From Ramlibacter algicola (GTDB taxonomy: Bacteria > Pseudomonadota > Gammaproteobacteria > Burkholderiales > Burkholderiaceae_C): a DNA stretch of 64,000 nt. Both the position numbers and the translations under genes were made by a program. Below, piece by piece: positions 52,784-61,880 of the stretch. Under the pieces are notes generated by a model. The model did not search any database. It worked only from the letters and a program-made list of their open reading frames with translations, and was not told the DNA's origin. Positions within the stretch are counted from its first letter, which is position 1, and each line of letters starts with the position of its first letter. The stretch spans positions 1,860,001 to 1,924,000 of the forward strand of contig NZ_JAEDAO010000001.1 in assembly GCF_016641735.1 (NCBI RefSeq), given 5' to 3'.

Positions 52784-53317
52784 CTACGCGGCGGATTGAC
52801 TTGGCAGGACGGTGCCCGTCGCCACCACGGTGCGGCCCACGAGCAAGCGGATCGGCATCGGGGGCTTGACCGCCTTCAGCGCGACGCCAGGCAGCAGGTA
52901 CTCCACCGCCACGGGGCCGTCACCCTGGGCGGCGAGCCACTGGGCGACCGGCCGGTCCATGCGCACCGTGAAGCCGTGGCGGCCGGTGAGCACCACGGCG
53001 CGCGGGTCGTGCGCATCGAGCGAGTCAACGAAGCCGGCCGGCAAGGATGCGGCTTGCAGTTGCAGGTGAGCCTGCGCCTTGAACGGAGAGCCGGGGGCGA
53101 ACTCGGTTGGCGGCGGGGCGGCGCGCGGGATGTGGCGCACGATGAAGCCGATCAGGTTGCCCACGGCGGGCAACCACATCACGAGCAGCAGCGTGCCGAC
53201 ATCGCGCCAGACCGAGGGATTGGGTGCCCGCCAGCGGAGCACGGCGCCCGCAACTGCGAGGCCGAGCATGACGGCCATCGCGAGTTGGCGGCCGCGGGGG
53301 CTGACGGTGAAGGCCAT
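52784..53317 (-). CDS. Hypothetical two-helix membrane protein
   Basis: 177 residues. Two hydrophobic helices (about 13-27 and 40-62; GTLLLVMWLPAVGNLIGFIV) are followed by a ~110-residue soluble part with beta pattern: AHLQLQAASLPAG, AVVLTGRHGFTVRMDRPVAQWL and PVAVEYLLPGVAL. No family recognised. The soluble domain could face the cytoplasm. The high GC and codon use match the flanking native genes, unlike the next gene. ATG 53317 is the best start. Confidence 0.65.
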   Translation of the reverse strand: MAFTVSPRGRQLAMAVMLGLAVAGAVLRWRAPNPSVWRDVGTLLLVMWLPAVGNLIGFIVRHIPRAAPPPTEFAPGSPFKAQAHLQLQAASLPAGFVDSLDAHDPRAVVLTGRHGFTVRMDRPVAQWLAAQGDGPVAVEYLLPGVALKAVKPPMPIRLLVGRTVVATGTVLPSQSAA

Positions 53318-53365
53318 GCTGGAGCTGAAAATCAGTGGAATTCAATCACTGCTGCCCCAGAGGCA

Positions 53366-55663
53366 TCACGAGATCCTTGTCGTTTCGAGCGGTGCTGAAA
53401 TCGCAGTCGGCTGCCTCTCAGATGTCGATAGAAGTTCGTCTATCTCCTGCTTCAGCATGTCTATGCGATTCCACTGGCGTGATTGAAACTCTGGTTGAAC
53501 GTCGTCGCGCGTTGCAGGCGGGATACCACGAGCGGAGAGAACTGCGGTGAGACGTTGAAAGCCCACCGCTCGAGCGAATGGCTCGAAAAGCGTTGGCACA
53601 AACCAGAATGCAGCCGCATAAGCAACGACCGCGATAAGTGCGCTTAGCCCGGGACTGTCGGAAGAGATCAGCGCGCCCCAGCCCGCAAAGACGGTTAGCA
53701 GGATCGTTATCAACCAGCGTGTTGTCCGATAACCGGTGGAACCCGCCTGCAGTGCTTCGCGCAGTGCCGTTAGCTCCCTATTCTTGCTTTGCACTTGGAT
53801 CTCAGCGAGAGAACGGCTAAGCTGCGCGACCTGGTTCTTTATTGCTGCTTTCTCTTCCTCAGCTTGCGCCAGCGCTAGAGCGCTATCCGCTCTCACCTTC
53901 GCTTCATTCTGACGTGTATCGTCCATCAGTCCGCTGAGCCGCTCCAATTCTGAAGCATGCGCGGTCTCGAGAACTTGAAGCTTCTGGTTGGCTTCCTCTC
54001 TCGCACGCCTCGCCGCGAACTCGCCTGCCGCGAGCTTGACTTGCTCGAAAATCATGGCAAGACGATCGGGCGTAACATCCAATGGGTCGCCATGAGTGGC
54101 CCGCATGAGCGCCTTCGCACCTTCTCGATCTTCCATCAGAACGATCAGATCACTCGCTTGCTCCTTCCCGTGAACGCTAAAGAACAAGTTGTACGCACGC
54201 GCCTTGATATCAGCGCGCGGTCGAACTGCTGCCGAACAATAAGCGAGAAGGCGCTTCTTAGGAATCTCGCCATCTTTCCCGCCGGCCCGCAACCACACAT
54301 AGCCTGCGAACTGCTTGTCCGTCAGTGCTAGGGGGGCTGCCTGTGCGATCTTCGCGTGGCTGTGGCGATTCTGGTCGCGTAGCCAACCCCTCCAGGCATC
54401 GTTCGCGATGTTCACGAGAGCGGTGTTACGGCTCAAGAAAATCCACTTCGACTCGCAGATTCGATCAATCAACTGCGTTGTATCGCGCAGGTGAAGGAAA
54501 TGCCAGATGGTCTTCTGGTCATATGCTTTGGCTTCATCGTGCCCCCAAGCAGACATGCGGTCGTCCATCAGCGCCTGAACGTTTCCAACAGCAGCAACTT
54601 GCCTCTTGTGCAAGTTTGATTCCGGATCGCGAACTACTTCTATCCCTAGTCGCTCCTCACAACGGCGAGCCACATTCCCAACGAGCGCCGAAAGCAAGTC
54701 TGGCTTTGCTGTGGTCGAGATGGCATTGCCGGCGCGATTGACGCCAGAACGTAGGTACTCAAGTTGGGCGTGGATGGCTGTCTCGGCTTCGTTGATGCTA
54801 TGGTCAAACGTGACGATTGCGGCGCCACAGGACTTCAGCACTTCTAGAAGTTCCTTTCCGTATTCCTCGTACTCAGAATTGACGCCGAGCATGTCTAGGA
54901 GCAAGGGAGAGTCGAGAACGATGGACAGTGCGGAGAGGTCGCCGGCACTGTTCGGCTCTTGGAAACAGGCGATTGCCTCAGCGGCCATGCTGGAGAAAGC
55001 CACGTTCGAGGCGATTTCAAACGCCGCAGTATCGGTGTTCGAGAGTTCGAGCAAAAACTCGGACACCGCATAATCCAGATGCAATTCGGATCGCGTGTCG
55101 CCATCTGTGATCACATCTTGTGCCAGCGCGAGCGTCTTGTCGCTACGCTTTAACTCTGAATAGCCTTCGCGCCGACTCAAGATGCGCATCGAGTCCGCAT
55201 TTATCAGGCGCGATAAGAACCCCTCTTCTAGCTCTGAAGCGTCGCGCGCACCGATAAGCGGATCACTTCGGCAGCCGGCCACAAATCTTGCCAATAAGGC
55301 GTTGATTTGTTCCTCAGTGACAGCATCCGCGGTGTCAATGTGCGCTTGCTTGGGTGCTCTGTAGACGTATGGAGTGTTTCTCGCGCCTGGCGTAAGAGGT
55401 TCCAGCAATCCTTCGGCTGACAAGCTCTCAGTGAGTGCGAGTGCGGCTAAGCGAGGCAGATGCAGTCCATATCGAGCCGCCACATCCGTGGCGAATTCGT
55501 TGGCGTCAAAGAGCTTTCCCTGGCGTGCCGCGCAGACTGGCGCAAGGAACGGAATCAGCGCAGAGATTGGGGATGCTTTCGGTGCACTCAGGCGCTCGGC
55601 GAGAGCGCAATAAGCAAGAAGCGCTCTTGCTGGCCTGTTCGTGTGTCCCGACATCCCTGCCAT
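53366..55663 (-). CDS. Membrane-anchored PIN-like nuclease-fold protein of unknown function (low GC, probably acquired)
   Basis: 765 residues (M4 at 55654 has better ribosome-site spacing to AGAGGAG). Residues 10-105 form a helical N-terminal domain. A PIN-like fold seems assembled from SIVLDSPLLLDMLG (D251), GAAIVTFDHSINEAETAI (E292), AYDQKTIWHFLHLRDTTQL (D382) and IFLSRNTALV with LALTDKQFAGYVWLR (D449). This spacing resembles PIN-like proteins whose acidic residues bind metal to cut RNA. A coiled coil (about 545-640), two membrane helices (650-669 and 672-692) and a soluble tail follow. Sampled lines give about 53-62% GC, against about 70% around it, indicating transfer. It lies 12 bp behind glnS in the same direction. 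A defence or toxin role is inference. Confidence 0.72.
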   Translation of the reverse strand: MAGMSGHTNRPARALLAYCALAERLSAPKASPISALIPFLAPVCAARQGKLFDANEFATDVAARYGLHLPRLAALALTESLSAEGLLEPLTPGARNTPYVYRAPKQAHIDTADAVTEEQINALLARFVAGCRSDPLIGARDASELEEGFLSRLINADSMRILSRREGYSELKRSDKTLALAQDVITDGDTRSELHLDYAVSEFLLELSNTDTAAFEIASNVAFSSMAAEAIACFQEPNSAGDLSALSIVLDSPLLLDMLGVNSEYEEYGKELLEVLKSCGAAIVTFDHSINEAETAIHAQLEYLRSGVNRAGNAISTTAKPDLLSALVGNVARRCEERLGIEVVRDPESNLHKRQVAAVGNVQALMDDRMSAWGHDEAKAYDQKTIWHFLHLRDTTQLIDRICESKWIFLSRNTALVNIANDAWRGWLRDQNRHSHAKIAQAAPLALTDKQFAGYVWLRAGGKDGEIPKKRLLAYCSAAVRPRADIKARAYNLFFSVHGKEQASDLIVLMEDREGAKALMRATHGDPLDVTPDRLAMIFEQVKLAAGEFAARRAREEANQKLQVLETAHASELERLSGLMDDTRQNEAKVRADSALALAQAEEEKAAIKNQVAQLSRSLAEIQVQSKNRELTALREALQAGSTGYRTTRWLITILLTVFAGWGALISSDSPGLSALIAVVAYAAAFWFVPTLFEPFARAVGFQRLTAVLSARGIPPATRDDVQPEFQSRQWNRIDMLKQEIDELLSTSERQPTAISAPLETTRIS

Positions 55664-55675
55664 CTCCTCTGTGAA

Positions 55676-57478
55676 TTACTTTCCCCAACTATCCTTTAAC
55701 CCCGTCACCCTGTTAAACACGGGTTTCCCCTTTCCGCCTTCTGCGTGATCGACACGATCCGCTACGAAGTACCCGTGCCTCTCGAACTGGAACTTCTCGT
55801 CCGCTTTCGCCGTTGAAAGCGACGGCTCCACATAGGCGGTGACGACCTTCAGCGACTCCGGATTGATCTCCTCGAGGAAATCCTTGTCCCCCGTCCCAGG
55901 CTGCGGCACCGAGAACAACCGGTCATAAAGCCGCACCTCCGCGGCAAGTCCGTCCGCCACGCCGACCCAGGTGATGTTCCCCTTCACCTTCACCTTGTCG
56001 GCCCCCGGCGTCCCGCTCTTGGTGTCCGGCACCAGCTTCGCGCGCACGCGAACGAGGTTGCCGGATGCGTCGCGCTCCGCCCCAATGCACTCCACCACGT
56101 GCCCGTACTTCATCCGCACCTTGTTCCCCGGGAACAGGCGGAAGAAGCCCTTGGGCGGCGTGTCCTCGTAGTCGGTGCGCTCGATCCACAGCTCGCGGCC
56201 GAACTGGAAGTGGCGGTAGCCGCGCGACACGTCGTGCGGGTGCACGGGCGCGCTGCAGGCGTCCAGCACGTCGTCGCCGCCCATCACCTCGCCCCAGTTC
56301 TCGATCACCAGCTTCACCGGGTCCAGCACCGCCATCGCGCGGGCGGCCTTGGAGTCCAGGTCGTCGCGCAGGGCCTGGTCCAGCGTGCTGTAGTCGATCC
56401 AGCTGCCGGCCTTGCTCACGCCGATGCGCTCGGCGAACAGCTGGATGGACTCGGGCGTGTAGCCGCGCCGGCGCAGGCCGAGGATCGTCGGCATGCGCGG
56501 GTCGTCCCAACCCGTCACGTGCCCTTCCTCGACCAGCTGCCGCAGCTTGCGCTTGCTGGTGACAACGTAGGTCAACTCCAGCCGCGCGAACTCGTACTGG
56601 CGCGGGTGCGGCTTGTTGATCAGGCCGCCTTCGGACAGGCGGTCCAGCAGCCAGTCGTAAAACGGCCGCTGGTCTTCAAACTCCAGCGTGCACAGGCTGT
56701 GGGTGATGTTCTCCAGCGCGTCCTCGATCGGGTGCGCGTACGTGTACATCGGGTAGATGCACCACTTGCTGCCCGTGTTGTGGTGCTCCGCATGCTTGAT
56801 GCGGTACAGCGCCGGGTCGCGCAGGTTGATGTTCGGGCTGGCCATGTCGATCCTGGCACGCAGCACCGCAGCGCCATCGGGCAGCTTGCCGTCGCGCATC
56901 TCGCGGAAGCGGCGCAGGTTCTCGTCCACGCTGCGGCTGCGGAACGGGCTATCCACGCCCGGCCGCGAGAAGTCGCCGCGGTTGGCGCGCATCTCCTCGG
57001 GCGACTGCTCGTCGACGTAGGCCAGGCCCGCTTCGATTAGGTACTCGGCCGCGCGGTACATGAAGTCGAAGTAGTCGCTGGCCTGGTACAGGTGGCTGGT
57101 GCCGTTGGCGTCCCAGCTGAACCCCAGCCACTGCACCGCGTCCTTGATGCCCTCGACGTACTCGGTCTCTTCCTTCTCCGGGTTGGTGTCGTCGAAGCGC
57201 AGGTGGCACACGCCGCCGTACTCGTTCGCGAAGCCGAAGTTCAGGCAGATGCTCTTGGCGTGGCCCACGTGCAGGTAGCCATTGGGCTCGGGCGGGAAGC
57301 GGGTGCGGACCTTCGCCGGGTCCAGCGGCCCCGCCAGGTGCGTCTGCGCGTCGGCGGGGTGGCCCGCCCAGTGGCGGCCGGCATACGTGCCCTGGGCCAG
57401 GTCGCGTTCGACGATCTGGCGCAGGAAGTTGGAAGCAGAGGGTTTGGCCACGTCCTTGTCGGCGCTGGGGGAGGTCAT
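55676..57478 (-). CDS. glnS: Glutaminyl-tRNA synthetase
   Basis: 600 residues. The class I signatures are present: the HIGH-like YLHVGHAKS (about 67) and the KMSKS-like VTSKRKL (about 290). The catalytic domain includes LRFDDTNPEKEETEYVEGI and QVEF-like TYAHPIEDALENITHSLC. A beta-barrel anticodon-binding region ends the protein. It charges tRNA-Gln with glutamine, as in other beta/gammaproteobacteria. Start ATG 57478. The following gene is co-directional and very close, so read-through from glnS is possible. Confidence 0.97.
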   Translation of the reverse strand: MTSPSADKDVAKPSASNFLRQIVERDLAQGTYAGRHWAGHPADAQTHLAGPLDPAKVRTRFPPEPNGYLHVGHAKSICLNFGFANEYGGVCHLRFDDTNPEKEETEYVEGIKDAVQWLGFSWDANGTSHLYQASDYFDFMYRAAEYLIEAGLAYVDEQSPEEMRANRGDFSRPGVDSPFRSRSVDENLRRFREMRDGKLPDGAAVLRARIDMASPNINLRDPALYRIKHAEHHNTGSKWCIYPMYTYAHPIEDALENITHSLCTLEFEDQRPFYDWLLDRLSEGGLINKPHPRQYEFARLELTYVVTSKRKLRQLVEEGHVTGWDDPRMPTILGLRRRGYTPESIQLFAERIGVSKAGSWIDYSTLDQALRDDLDSKAARAMAVLDPVKLVIENWGEVMGGDDVLDACSAPVHPHDVSRGYRHFQFGRELWIERTDYEDTPPKGFFRLFPGNKVRMKYGHVVECIGAERDASGNLVRVRAKLVPDTKSGTPGADKVKVKGNITWVGVADGLAAEVRLYDRLFSVPQPGTGDKDFLEEINPESLKVVTAYVEPSLSTAKADEKFQFERHGYFVADRVDHAEGGKGKPVFNRVTGLKDSWGK

Positions 57479-57644
57479 ATGGCTCTGATTCTAGGGGGCG
57501 CCCCTAGGGAAAGCCCCGAATGGCTGAGTTACATCGGGCAACGCATCTGACGCGACTGCATTGCTCCTGAACGGGGTCTGCGCGTTAAATACGCACAGTC
57601 CGCGCGTTTCCAGTCTCGCGGATTCGCTTCAGGAGATTTCAGCC

Positions 57645-57980
57645 ATGCCGTTCCGTCCGTTCGTTGCAGCCGCCATCGTGGGTGCCGCCACGCTGGCTTC
57701 AGGCGCCGCGCACGCTGGCGGCCACGTCAATTTCTCCGTGGGCGTCAACGTGCCGATGTATGCCGCACCGGTGTACGTGCAGCCCGCGCCTGTGTACGTG
57801 CAGCCCCAGACCGTGTACGTGCCCAACGTGTACGCGCAGCCGCAGGTCGTCTACACGCAGCCGCAGATGGTGTACCCGCCCGCCGTCACGTACTACAGCC
57901 AGCCGGCCGTGGTCATTGGCGCCGGCTACTACGGAGGGGGGGGCCACCGCCATCACCACCACGGCGGCCACCGTCGCTGA
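57645..57980 (+). CDS. Secreted protein with YVQP repeats and His-rich tail
   Basis: 111 residues. A signal peptide (about 1-25) is followed by Val/Tyr/Pro/Gln repeats such as PVYVQPAP, VYVQPQTVYVPNVYAQPQ and VVYTQPQM. The last part is GYYGGGGHRHHHHGGHRR, with many His residues that could bind metal. Such Tyr/Val/Pro-rich exported proteins occur in several Burkholderiales, with unknown function; envelope or metal-related roles would fit. It is transcribed alone and ended by a good intrinsic terminator. Confidence 0.75.
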   Translation: MPFRPFVAAAIVGAATLASGAAHAGGHVNFSVGVNVPMYAAPVYVQPAPVYVQPQTVYVPNVYAQPQVVYTQPQMVYPPAVTYYSQPAVVIGAGYYGGGGHRHHHHGGHRR

Positions 57981-58024
57981 ACCGATCTCCGTTGACCGAG
58001 ACTGCAGTACGAGTCTCTCCAAGC

Positions 58025-58064
58025 TCCCCCCGGCCGGCGAAGGCGCCACCGGGGGATTTTTTTT
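58025..58064 (+). terminator. Intrinsic terminator after the His-rich secreted protein gene
   Basis: GC-rich stem (CCCCCGG at 58027-58033 with CCGGGGG at 58049-58055) followed by eight T residues (58057-58064). Inner bases give further pairing. It is the clearest Rho-independent terminator in the window. Confidence 0.88.
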
Positions 58065-58086
58065 GGAGCGCCAGCCGCCGCATGGG

Positions 58087-58117
58087 AATGGATTCCGGCG
58101 TTCGCCGGAATGACAAG
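58087..58117. repeat. Family A single hairpin
   Basis: CATGGGAATGGATTCCGGC-GTTC-GCCGGAAT-GACAAGG (in parts). Only one hairpin with the outer AATGACAA end remains. It lies between convergent genes. Confidence 0.85.
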
Positions 58118-58128
58118 GCCTGTGGCCC

Positions 58129-59631
58129 TCAACGCCCCTCCAGCACCACTTCCGCGCCGCTGCTGGTGCCGCTCTCGTAGGCGGCCATCACGTGGTCCGG
58201 CCCGTTGGCTGTGACCGCAAAGCCCGGCACCGCAGGACCGGTCGTCGCGCCAGTGGTGGGGCTCACGCTGGAGGTCGACGCCGTCATCAGCAGCCGGTAC
58301 GCACTTGCCGTGCCGCCCGGCGCGACCTGCACCTCGCCCAGGCGAGCGAACGAGCCGCGGTTGAACCCGATGAAGGCCTGCGGCAGGACCGCGTAGCCGT
58401 TCCCTTGCGCAACGATGCTGAACGAGTCGATCTGCGGCTCCGTCGTCGTGATCGGGACGAGTGGCGACAGCGGCACGCCCAGCGAGCTGAGGGCCTGGGC
58501 CGTCGCGCTGCTGAACGACTCGTTGTAGCCGGCCTTCGCCCACGCGAGGGCGATGTTGCCGTCGGGCAGGCCCGTGATCTCGTACCGCATGAACGACGGG
58601 GCGGATGTCTCGGTGCCTGTCACCGGCACCGGCGGCGTGGCCAGGCCGGTGGCGGCATCGAAGCGGCGCAGGATCACGTTGCCGCTTTCGGACGTGGTGG
58701 ATGCGAGGACGAGGCTCCCGTCAGGCAGTGCCGCGAGCTTCGCGCTGTATTCGGCAGGCGACGACTGGAACTGCGCGCCGATGGCATTGCCGCTGGCGTC
58801 GTACCGCCGCATGTAAGCCCAATAGGGTGTCACGATCAACGGACGCCCCGACCAGCCGACGGCGAATCCGCCATCCGGGGTCGCGACGACGGAGGGTGCA
58901 CTGAGGGACCAGTACAGGACGCCGGCGCCGGTGACTTCGACCGTGTCGCGGCGCAGGTCGCCATTGGCCTCGTACACGCGCAAGCGCAGCGAGTAGGGCG
59001 TGCTCATCTGGCTGACGGGCTTCTGGGTCTCCTCCAGCCACACCGCGGCCCAACCGCCCCCCGCCAGGGCCACCAGCGACATCTGGATCGGCCGCGTGGC
59101 CGGGATGTCGATCTGCCGCTGCGGCGTGCCGTCGGCCGCCACGATCCGCACCGCCAGGGCGCCGTTGGCGCCCCAGCCGACGACGGCGCCGCCATTGGCC
59201 AGCCGCGCGATCGAGGTGGCGTTGCGCGTGAAGGCGCTGGACGCCGCCGGCACCTGCGCGACCACGATCGGTGCGAACTCGGCAGCGAGCGAGACGACAG
59301 GTGCGGGGGCGGGCGTCGGCGCGGGGGTCGGTGCAGGGGTCGGTGCCGGCGCCGATGTCGGTGCGGGGGCGGGAGCGGGTGCGTCGGTCGGGGCTGGCGC
59401 GGGTGCGGTGGAGGGAGCCGGCGCAGGCGCGCCGCTGCCAGCGGGTGTCGGCGCGCTGGTCGGCGCGGGTGCCGCTGCGGCGGGCGTCCCGGCTGCACTG
59501 GGCGCTGCTGTCGTGTTCGATGGCGGCGGCGCGGCGCTCACCGTCTCGCTGCTGCCACCACCACCGCCGCCGCCGCAAGCGGCCAGGAACACGGCCCACG
59601 TGCAGGCGACGCCCAAGCGGATGGACTTCAT
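58129..59631 (-). CDS. Lipoprotein with Pro/Ala-rich linker and repeat (beta-propeller-like) domain
   Basis: 500 residues. The lipobox LAAC (Cys19) is followed by GGGGGGG. Residues about 25-115 are a low-complexity stretch of APAPTxAPAP tandem repeats, likely an extended linker. The C-terminal ~370 residues carry repeating units with conserved GG/W pairs, for example LANGGAVVGWGANGALAVRI, LAGGGWAAVWLEE, TPDGGFAVGWSGRPL and LPDGNIALAWAKAG, resembling beta-propeller blades. It is probably exposed on the outer membrane; ligand unknown. Confidence 0.82.
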   Translation of the reverse strand: MKSIRLGVACTWAVFLAACGGGGGGGSSETVSAAPPPSNTTAAPSAAGTPAAAAPAPTSAPTPAGSGAPAPAPSTAPAPAPTDAPAPAPAPTSAPAPTPAPTPAPTPAPAPVVSLAAEFAPIVVAQVPAASSAFTRNATSIARLANGGAVVGWGANGALAVRIVAADGTPQRQIDIPATRPIQMSLVALAGGGWAAVWLEETQKPVSQMSTPYSLRLRVYEANGDLRRDTVEVTGAGVLYWSLSAPSVVATPDGGFAVGWSGRPLIVTPYWAYMRRYDASGNAIGAQFQSSPAEYSAKLAALPDGSLVLASTTSESGNVILRRFDAATGLATPPVPVTGTETSAPSFMRYEITGLPDGNIALAWAKAGYNESFSSATAQALSSLGVPLSPLVPITTTEPQIDSFSIVAQGNGYAVLPQAFIGFNRGSFARLGEVQVAPGGTASAYRLLMTASTSSVSPTTGATTGPAVPGFAVTANGPDHVMAAYESGTSSGAEVVLEGR

Positions 59632-59945
59632 TTGACGCTCCCTGTTTTGCTACTGCAGAGAGAGCGTAGGAGGCGCGAACGCGAGCGTGGCGTAACCGTT
59701 CACCTGCGCGCGATGTGCGCCGGCGCACGGTCGTACAGAGAGAGGAGTGCGTCAGCGCAGCGCTCAGCAGCCTGTTGCACAACACACGCCTGGGTGCAGG
59801 TTTGCGTTGCGCGGGCGCGCCGTCATTCCCGCGAACCGACTGCGTCGTTCCTGCGGTCTCGAAGTGGATGCGGTGGGTCCCCGCCTCCGCTGGGACGACG
59901 GAGCCTGCCGTCATTCCTGCGAAGGCGGGAATCCACCGCTTCCCG
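59632..59945. repeat. Intergenic region with family B repeats
   Basis: 314 bases between a lipoprotein gene and the DUF4286-like gene. The first 180 bases hold the upstream region of the lipoprotein gene, with no convincing motif. From about 59821 to 59943 there are divergent family B half-elements: GTCATTCCCGCGAACC, then GGGTCCCCGCCTCCGCTGGG and GTCATTCCTGCGAAGGCGGG with CCACCGCTTCC, some mutated. No coding sequence was seen. Confidence 0.82.
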
Positions 59946-60599
59946 CTAGCGGGTGTCCCCCGCCGCCATGCTCAGCGCGAGCGAGTGCAGTTGCACGACG
60001 GCGCCCGGCTCGCGGACGAGCGCTGCAGCGGCCTGGCGCACGGCTTCGAGGTCGTAGCCGGTCACCAGCACGATCCAGTCTGCAGCCTGATCCGCGTTGC
60101 CGCGGATCGCTTGCTCAGCCGTTTTCGGGGCTGCGACCCCGGAACGCAGCAAGTGCGCACCGGCGACACCTGCCTGCATCGCGAGCAACGCCAGCTTCGC
60201 CGCCAGCGGCGCCTGCACTTGCGCTTCGCGATCCGCTGCGACCGTGAACCGCACCGTGCACGCATGCCCCGCCACCCCCGCCCCATGGCTCGCCACCACG
60301 TTGCACAGCGTGCGCACCATGTTGCGGTGGTGCGGCATCAGCTGGGTCGACCACGGCGTCGGCGCGTTCAGGCGCGCCAAGTACTCCGGCGACGTCAACG
60401 CGTCGAGCGTGTCCGTCTCGTACAGGATGAAGAAGCCGTCGCCGCCGTCAGCGCTGCCCCAGCGCGAGCCGCGCAGGAAGCCGGGCAGGGCCAGCCGCTC
60501 GGGGAAGTGCTCGTGCGTGTGCCAGTGCTCGAACTCGGCGCGCATCGCGGGCGCCATGTCCCACCACATCGCGAGCGCGGCGCTGCCGGCGAGGGCCAT
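59946..60599 (-). CDS. DUF4286/EthD-like hypothetical protein in the TRAP operon
   Basis: 217 residues. A first ferredoxin-like part has MWWDMAPAMRAEFEHWHTHEHFPERL, then PGFLRGSRWGSADGGDGFFI and LYETDTLDALTSPEYLARL. This WH-THEHFPERL pattern is found in small DUF4286/EthD-type proteins that associate with transport or catabolic operons. A second half repeats the fold in a degraded form. The ATG at 60599 is 3 bp after the dctM stop, so it is translated with TRAP transporter 2. Function unknown. Confidence 0.75.
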   Translation of the reverse strand: MALAGSAALAMWWDMAPAMRAEFEHWHTHEHFPERLALPGFLRGSRWGSADGGDGFFILYETDTLDALTSPEYLARLNAPTPWSTQLMPHHRNMVRTLCNVVASHGAGVAGHACTVRFTVAADREAQVQAPLAAKLALLAMQAGVAGAHLLRSGVAAPKTAEQAIRGNADQAADWIVLVTGYDLEAVRQAAAALVREPGAVVQLHSLALSMAAGDTR

Positions 60600-60602
60600 G
60601 CG

Positions 60603-61880
60603 TCAGTAGAACCAGTGCGCCGGCACCAGGACCAGCTTGGGGAACAGGACCATCAGGAACATCAGGATGAACTGCGCGATCATGAACGGAACCACGCCGC
60701 GTGTCACCGCGTCCATGCTCACCTTGCCCGCGCCGGCCACCGTGTTCAGCACCACGCCCACCGGCGGCGTGATCAGGCCGATGGCGTTGTTGATCATGAA
60801 CAGCACGCCGAAGTAGATCGGGTCGATGCCCGCCGCCTTCACCAGCGGCATCAGCACCGGCGTCAGGATCAGGATCGTCGGCGTCATGTCCATCGCGGTG
60901 CCGACGATCATCACCAGCACCATGATGGCCATCATCAGCAGCTTGGGGCTGTCCAGCAGCGGCTGCAGCATCGCGACCACTTGCGCCGGGATGTTCGCCA
61001 CCGTGATCAGCCAGGCGCTGACCGCCGCGGCCGCCACCAGGAACATCACCACCGAGCTGGTCCGGGCGGCCGCCACGAAGACGCGGTACAGCTCCGAGAA
61101 TTTCAGCTCCTTGTAGATCACCGTCGAGACGAACAGCGCATAGACGGCGGCCACGACACCAGCCTCCGTAGGCGTGAACACGCCCATCTTCAGGCCGACG
61201 ATGATGATGAACGGCAGCACCAGCGCCCACGCGGCGTCGCGCACCGCGCCGAGCACTTCGCGCAGCGACTTGCGCGGCGGCGATTCGATGGTCTCGGTGC
61301 GCGCCATCCACCACCACACGACCCAGATCGACGCGGCCAGCATGATCCCGGGGAAGATGCCCGCGAAGAACAGCTTGGAGATCGACACGTTGGCGGCGAC
61401 GCCGAAGACGACGAAGCCGATCGACGGCGGGAACACCGGCGCCACGATGCCGGCCGACGCGATCAGGCCGGCGGACCGCGCCTTGTCGTGGCCGGCCGCC
61501 ACCATCATCGGCAGCAGCAGCGTCGACAGCGCCGCGGCGTCCGCGATGGCGGACCCGGACAGCGCCGCCAGCAGGCAGGCGGCGACGATGGTCACGTAGC
61601 CCAGGCCGCCCTTGATGTGGCCGACCAGGTACAGCGCCACGTTGACGATGCGCCGCGACAGGCCGCCCTGGTTCATGACCTCGCCGGCGAGCAGGAAGAA
61701 GGGCACGGCCAGCAGTGGGTAGCTGTCGGCGCCGTTGATCAGGTTCTGCGCGAGGATCTGCGTGTCGAGCATGTCCATGCTCCACATCAGCGAGGCGCCG
61801 CAGACCAGCAGGGCGAACGAGATCGGGATGCCGATGGCCATCGCGGCCAGCAGCGATCCGACGAAGATGAGGATCGTCAC
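60603..61880 (-). CDS. TRAP transporter large permease (DctM family), system 2
   Basis: 425 residues, about 12 hydrophobic helices. Markers are VPFFLLAGEVMNQGGLSRRIV (about 60), SGSAIADAAALSTLLLPMM (about 108), FPPSIGFVVFGVAANVSISKLF and the second-half NAIGLITPPVGVVLNTVAG. It is the ion-driven channel of the TRAP uptake system. The GTG at 61880 overlaps the dctQ stop (GTGA). It lies downstream of aroQ and dctQ in the operon. Confidence 0.94.
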   Translation of the reverse strand: MTILIFVGSLLAAMAIGIPISFALLVCGASLMWSMDMLDTQILAQNLINGADSYPLLAVPFFLLAGEVMNQGGLSRRIVNVALYLVGHIKGGLGYVTIVAACLLAALSGSAIADAAALSTLLLPMMVAAGHDKARSAGLIASAGIVAPVFPPSIGFVVFGVAANVSISKLFFAGIFPGIMLAASIWVVWWWMARTETIESPPRKSLREVLGAVRDAAWALVLPFIIIVGLKMGVFTPTEAGVVAAVYALFVSTVIYKELKFSELYRVFVAAARTSSVVMFLVAAAAVSAWLITVANIPAQVVAMLQPLLDSPKLLMMAIMVLVMIVGTAMDMTPTILILTPVLMPLVKAAGIDPIYFGVLFMINNAIGLITPPVGVVLNTVAGAGKVSMDAVTRGVVPFMIAQFILMFLMVLFPKLVLVPAHWFY

